Source: Crotophaga sulcirostris
Lineage: Eukaryota; Chordata; Aves; Cuculiformes; Crotophagidae
DNA: 64,000 bases
Assembly (NCBI GenBank): GCA_013397455.1
Contig: VYZB01000121.1
Span: 2,091,508 to 2,155,507, forward strand
Direction of reading: 5' to 3'
Below are positions 62,079 to 64,000 of this stretch, piece by piece. A program made the translations under genes and the position numbers. The notes beneath the pieces are model-generated. The model worked only from the letters and a program-made list of their open reading frames with translations, made no database searches and was not told where the DNA came from. How positions within the stretch are numbered: the stretch's first letter is position 1; each line of letters opens with the position of its first letter.

Positions 62079-62345
62079 TCATAGAATCACAGAATCAGAA
62101 TGGTTTGAGTTGGAAGAGACCTTAAAGCCCATCCAGTTCCAACCCCCCTGCCATGGGCAGGGACACCTCCCACTGAATCAGGGGGCTCCAAGCCCCATCC
62201 AGCCTGGCCTTGAACACCTCCAGGGATGGGGCAGCCACCACTGCTCTGGGCAACCTGGACCAGGGCCACACCACCCTCGTTGGGAAGAATTTCTTCCTAT
62301 TGTCTAATCTAAATCTTCCCCCTGCCTCCTTAAAGCCATTGTAGA
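62079..62345 (-). mobile_element. CR1 LINE 3' end, minus strand
   Basis: The plus strand reads 'tcatagaatcacagaatcag', 'gttggaagagaccttaaagc', 'cccccctgccatgggcaggg', 'tccagcctggccttgaacac' and 'tattgtctaatctaaatctt', the standard reverse complement of a CR1 3' UTR and ORF2 end. The minus-strand frame shows 'GRFRLDNRKKFFPTRVV' and 'SLEVFKARLD'. It is an older subfamily than the octamer-tailed copies. Confidence 0.92.
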
Positions 62346-63594
62346 GCACTGTGTGGCCACCCAGGGCCCCCATGCCTGGGGTGCTCAGCATTATTCAGGG
62401 CAGCCCCCCGGGCCCTGACCACGGCAGCCATCATCCCCATGTCCACACCACGCATCCACACGCCAGTGTGCCTGGCTCAAAGGAGGCCTGCACCTGAGGT
62501 AAAAAGAGAGATGTGTGTGTGCGCAAGGCACTGAAAAAAACTTGTTTGCAACACTCTGCTCTTCTGTGCCACTGGTACGCCAAGGCCCCCACCTTCAGAG
62601 CCCTGGTGTCCTTCAGGGCAGAGAGGGGGAGCTGTAGAGGGGCCTGCAACTTTCCACCGAGAGGAGTGTGCTAAGACTTTGTGACTTCTCTTTTTAAATC
62701 CTTGACATCCTGCTCCTTGAGGAAAGCTGGTACTTCACCACTTTCATGCTGAGCGAGTGTTAAGCCTGTCCATGATGTGAGGTAGGAGGCTGGCACACAT
62801 CAACAAGGCTGAAGAGGATGTTCTGGTAGGGCAGGAAAGCCCAGTATGACCTGAGCAAGTGTAAATTACTGGATTAGATTCCTCATTTCTACAGCATCAC
62901 ATGAAATTCCTGTAACAAACCAAAATCACAAAGCTTAGTAACTAACATAACAAAGCACTTACCTGTACTGTAATTGTTGTGTGTAAGCGATCCCCATTTA
63001 CACAAAATTAATGTGGAGACTGCAGGTATGTTTTCATGACTCCCAGGACTAGGCAGATTATACACTCTTTTGTTATTTATCTGTTTACTACCATTTTCTT
63101 GCAGAATTAGTCTCAGGCAACATCCTCTAAATCAGGCCTATGAAGCACAATAGATTTATGCCTGCTAAAAAACCCCCACAGGCTCCTCCATTATTAATAT
63201 GTAAAGCCTGGAGATGAAGTCACATCTGTATGATGATCTATTTTGGTGGACCATGCGTGCTTAAATCCTAGCCTTGATCTTTTAAACTATCAAGTCTGCC
63301 ATAAATATTTGATGATGAACAAGCTCATAAAAAGAAAATGCAGAATATGAATAGAGGGAGAGCAAATGCGTGATTCAATTTTTAATTACCATCACCTTAC
63401 TTTAAAGGCAAGTTCATCTTCTGTAAGAGACAGAAAGTAACAAATTTCTTTCTCACCATCATCTGATAAAAATGATCAGCATCACATTTGTTTGTATTTT
63501 TTAAGGGAAAAGGATGCATTATCATAGAAACAAAAGAACCAGGACACAAGAAATAAAGTAGAACAGTCTGGTTTTATTACCATATGTAATCAAG
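62346..63594. other. Unique DNA, AT-rich and conserved-looking at the end
   Basis: No exon is recognised. Positions about 63180-63530 are AT-rich and free of repeats or homopolymers, as conserved non-coding elements often are. This is an impression only. Confidence 0.45.
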
Positions 63595-63677
63595 AGCTTT
63601 TATTCTTTTATTTCTTCTTTTCTCCTCCTTCTTTCTGTCTTTTCTTTTCTTGCCTTTTTTTTTTTTTTTTTTTTTTT
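63595..63677. repeat. Polypyrimidine tract ending in T23
   Basis: A C/T-rich stretch with few purines ends in 23 T residues at 63655-63677. On the minus strand this is A23 followed by A/G-rich DNA with AATAAA words (plus-strand TTTATT at 63599-63610). Confidence 0.92.
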
Positions 63678-64000
63678 ACAACATACATTAAGTTGTGAAT
63701 CAGATGTTAGGGGGATGTGGAAATGAAGGGAAACTGGTGACATCACGATATTTTACAACTTTACTACAAATGAGAGTCTGAATTTGTTGCATCTATCAGT
63801 GTATAGCAAGGGTGGAAAGCAAAGGCACACATAGGTTCATGAACCCCTCAAAACAGAGGGTGGAAGGGAACTAGGGGCGGGCAGGGACAAAAACTGAATA
63901 CCCACAGAGTACCAAATGCGCATTTCAAGATCAGTCCTGTAACTGGTGTGGTGTACATTGTGAAGGTAGGTCACTGCTCAAGCTGTTGCCATGATTATCC
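63678..64000 (-). other. Possible 3' UTR of a minus-strand gene (edge of window)
   Basis: This last 320 bp lies directly upstream, in the minus-strand sense, of an A23 run and several AATAAA words. It has no known repeat and no long open frame, which would fit a 3' UTR whose coding part lies beyond the window. An alternative is ordinary unique DNA, or a retrocopy with a poly(A) tail. I do not recognise the gene. Confidence 0.25.

Overview
This window looks like non-coding DNA from a bird nuclear genome. The main evidence is a set of CR1 LINE copies typical of avian genomes: 5'-truncated, lacking poly(A), and ending in short tails such as ATTCTATG or ATACTGTG repeats. Very old amniote repeats are also present: one CR1 relic of the L3 type and two or three MIR/L2-type SINE fragments. 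Several young CR1 copies are nearly identical to one another. Both assembly gaps (7719-8263 and 23449-24079) fall inside such copies, so this lineage had recent CR1 activity and the assembly is probably a short-read draft. The species cannot be fixed from the sequence. A lineage with recent CR1 expansion is only an inference.

No host protein-coding exon, tRNA, rRNA or CRISPR array could be supported. The convincing coding sequence is all CR1 ORF2 (reverse transcriptase and C-terminal region) in broken copies. The other open frames (longest about 190-210 codons) lack recognisable domains and are about what chance gives over 64 kb on two strands.

Layout: 1-6.3 kb is AT-rich unique DNA with one old CR1 tail. 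6.4-9.3 kb is a CR1 cluster in which a young plus-strand copy sits inside an old minus-strand copy. 9.3-13.9 kb is unique DNA with a T/G tract that could form a G-quadruplex. 13.9-14.3 kb is a young CR1 tail. 14.3-22.2 kb is unique DNA with a GTT microsatellite and a MIR-like fragment. 22.2-24.2 kb holds two abutting CR1 copies in the same orientation, the second carrying most of the reverse transcriptase. 24.6-24.8 kb resembles an endogenous-retrovirus solo LTR. 25.9-26.4 kb is AT-rich and looks like a conserved regulatory element. 30.2-31.2 kb is the L3-like relic. 39.5-40.0 kb is another young CR1. 41.8-42.1 kb holds older CR1 pieces. 49.7-50.0 kb is a CTTT microsatellite. 52.1-52.4, 57.2-57.5, 60.4-60.6 and 62.1-62.3 kb are further CR1 tails. 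The right end (63.6-64.0 kb) has a 23-T run and minus-strand AATAAA signals, and may be the 3' UTR of a minus-strand gene lying outside the window.

The window reads as a gene desert or long intron. No new biological system was found. The points most worth a second look are the nested and abutting CR1 insertions, the near-perfect 16-bp hairpin at 57963-58010, the solo-LTR candidate, and the stretches that may be conserved non-coding elements.
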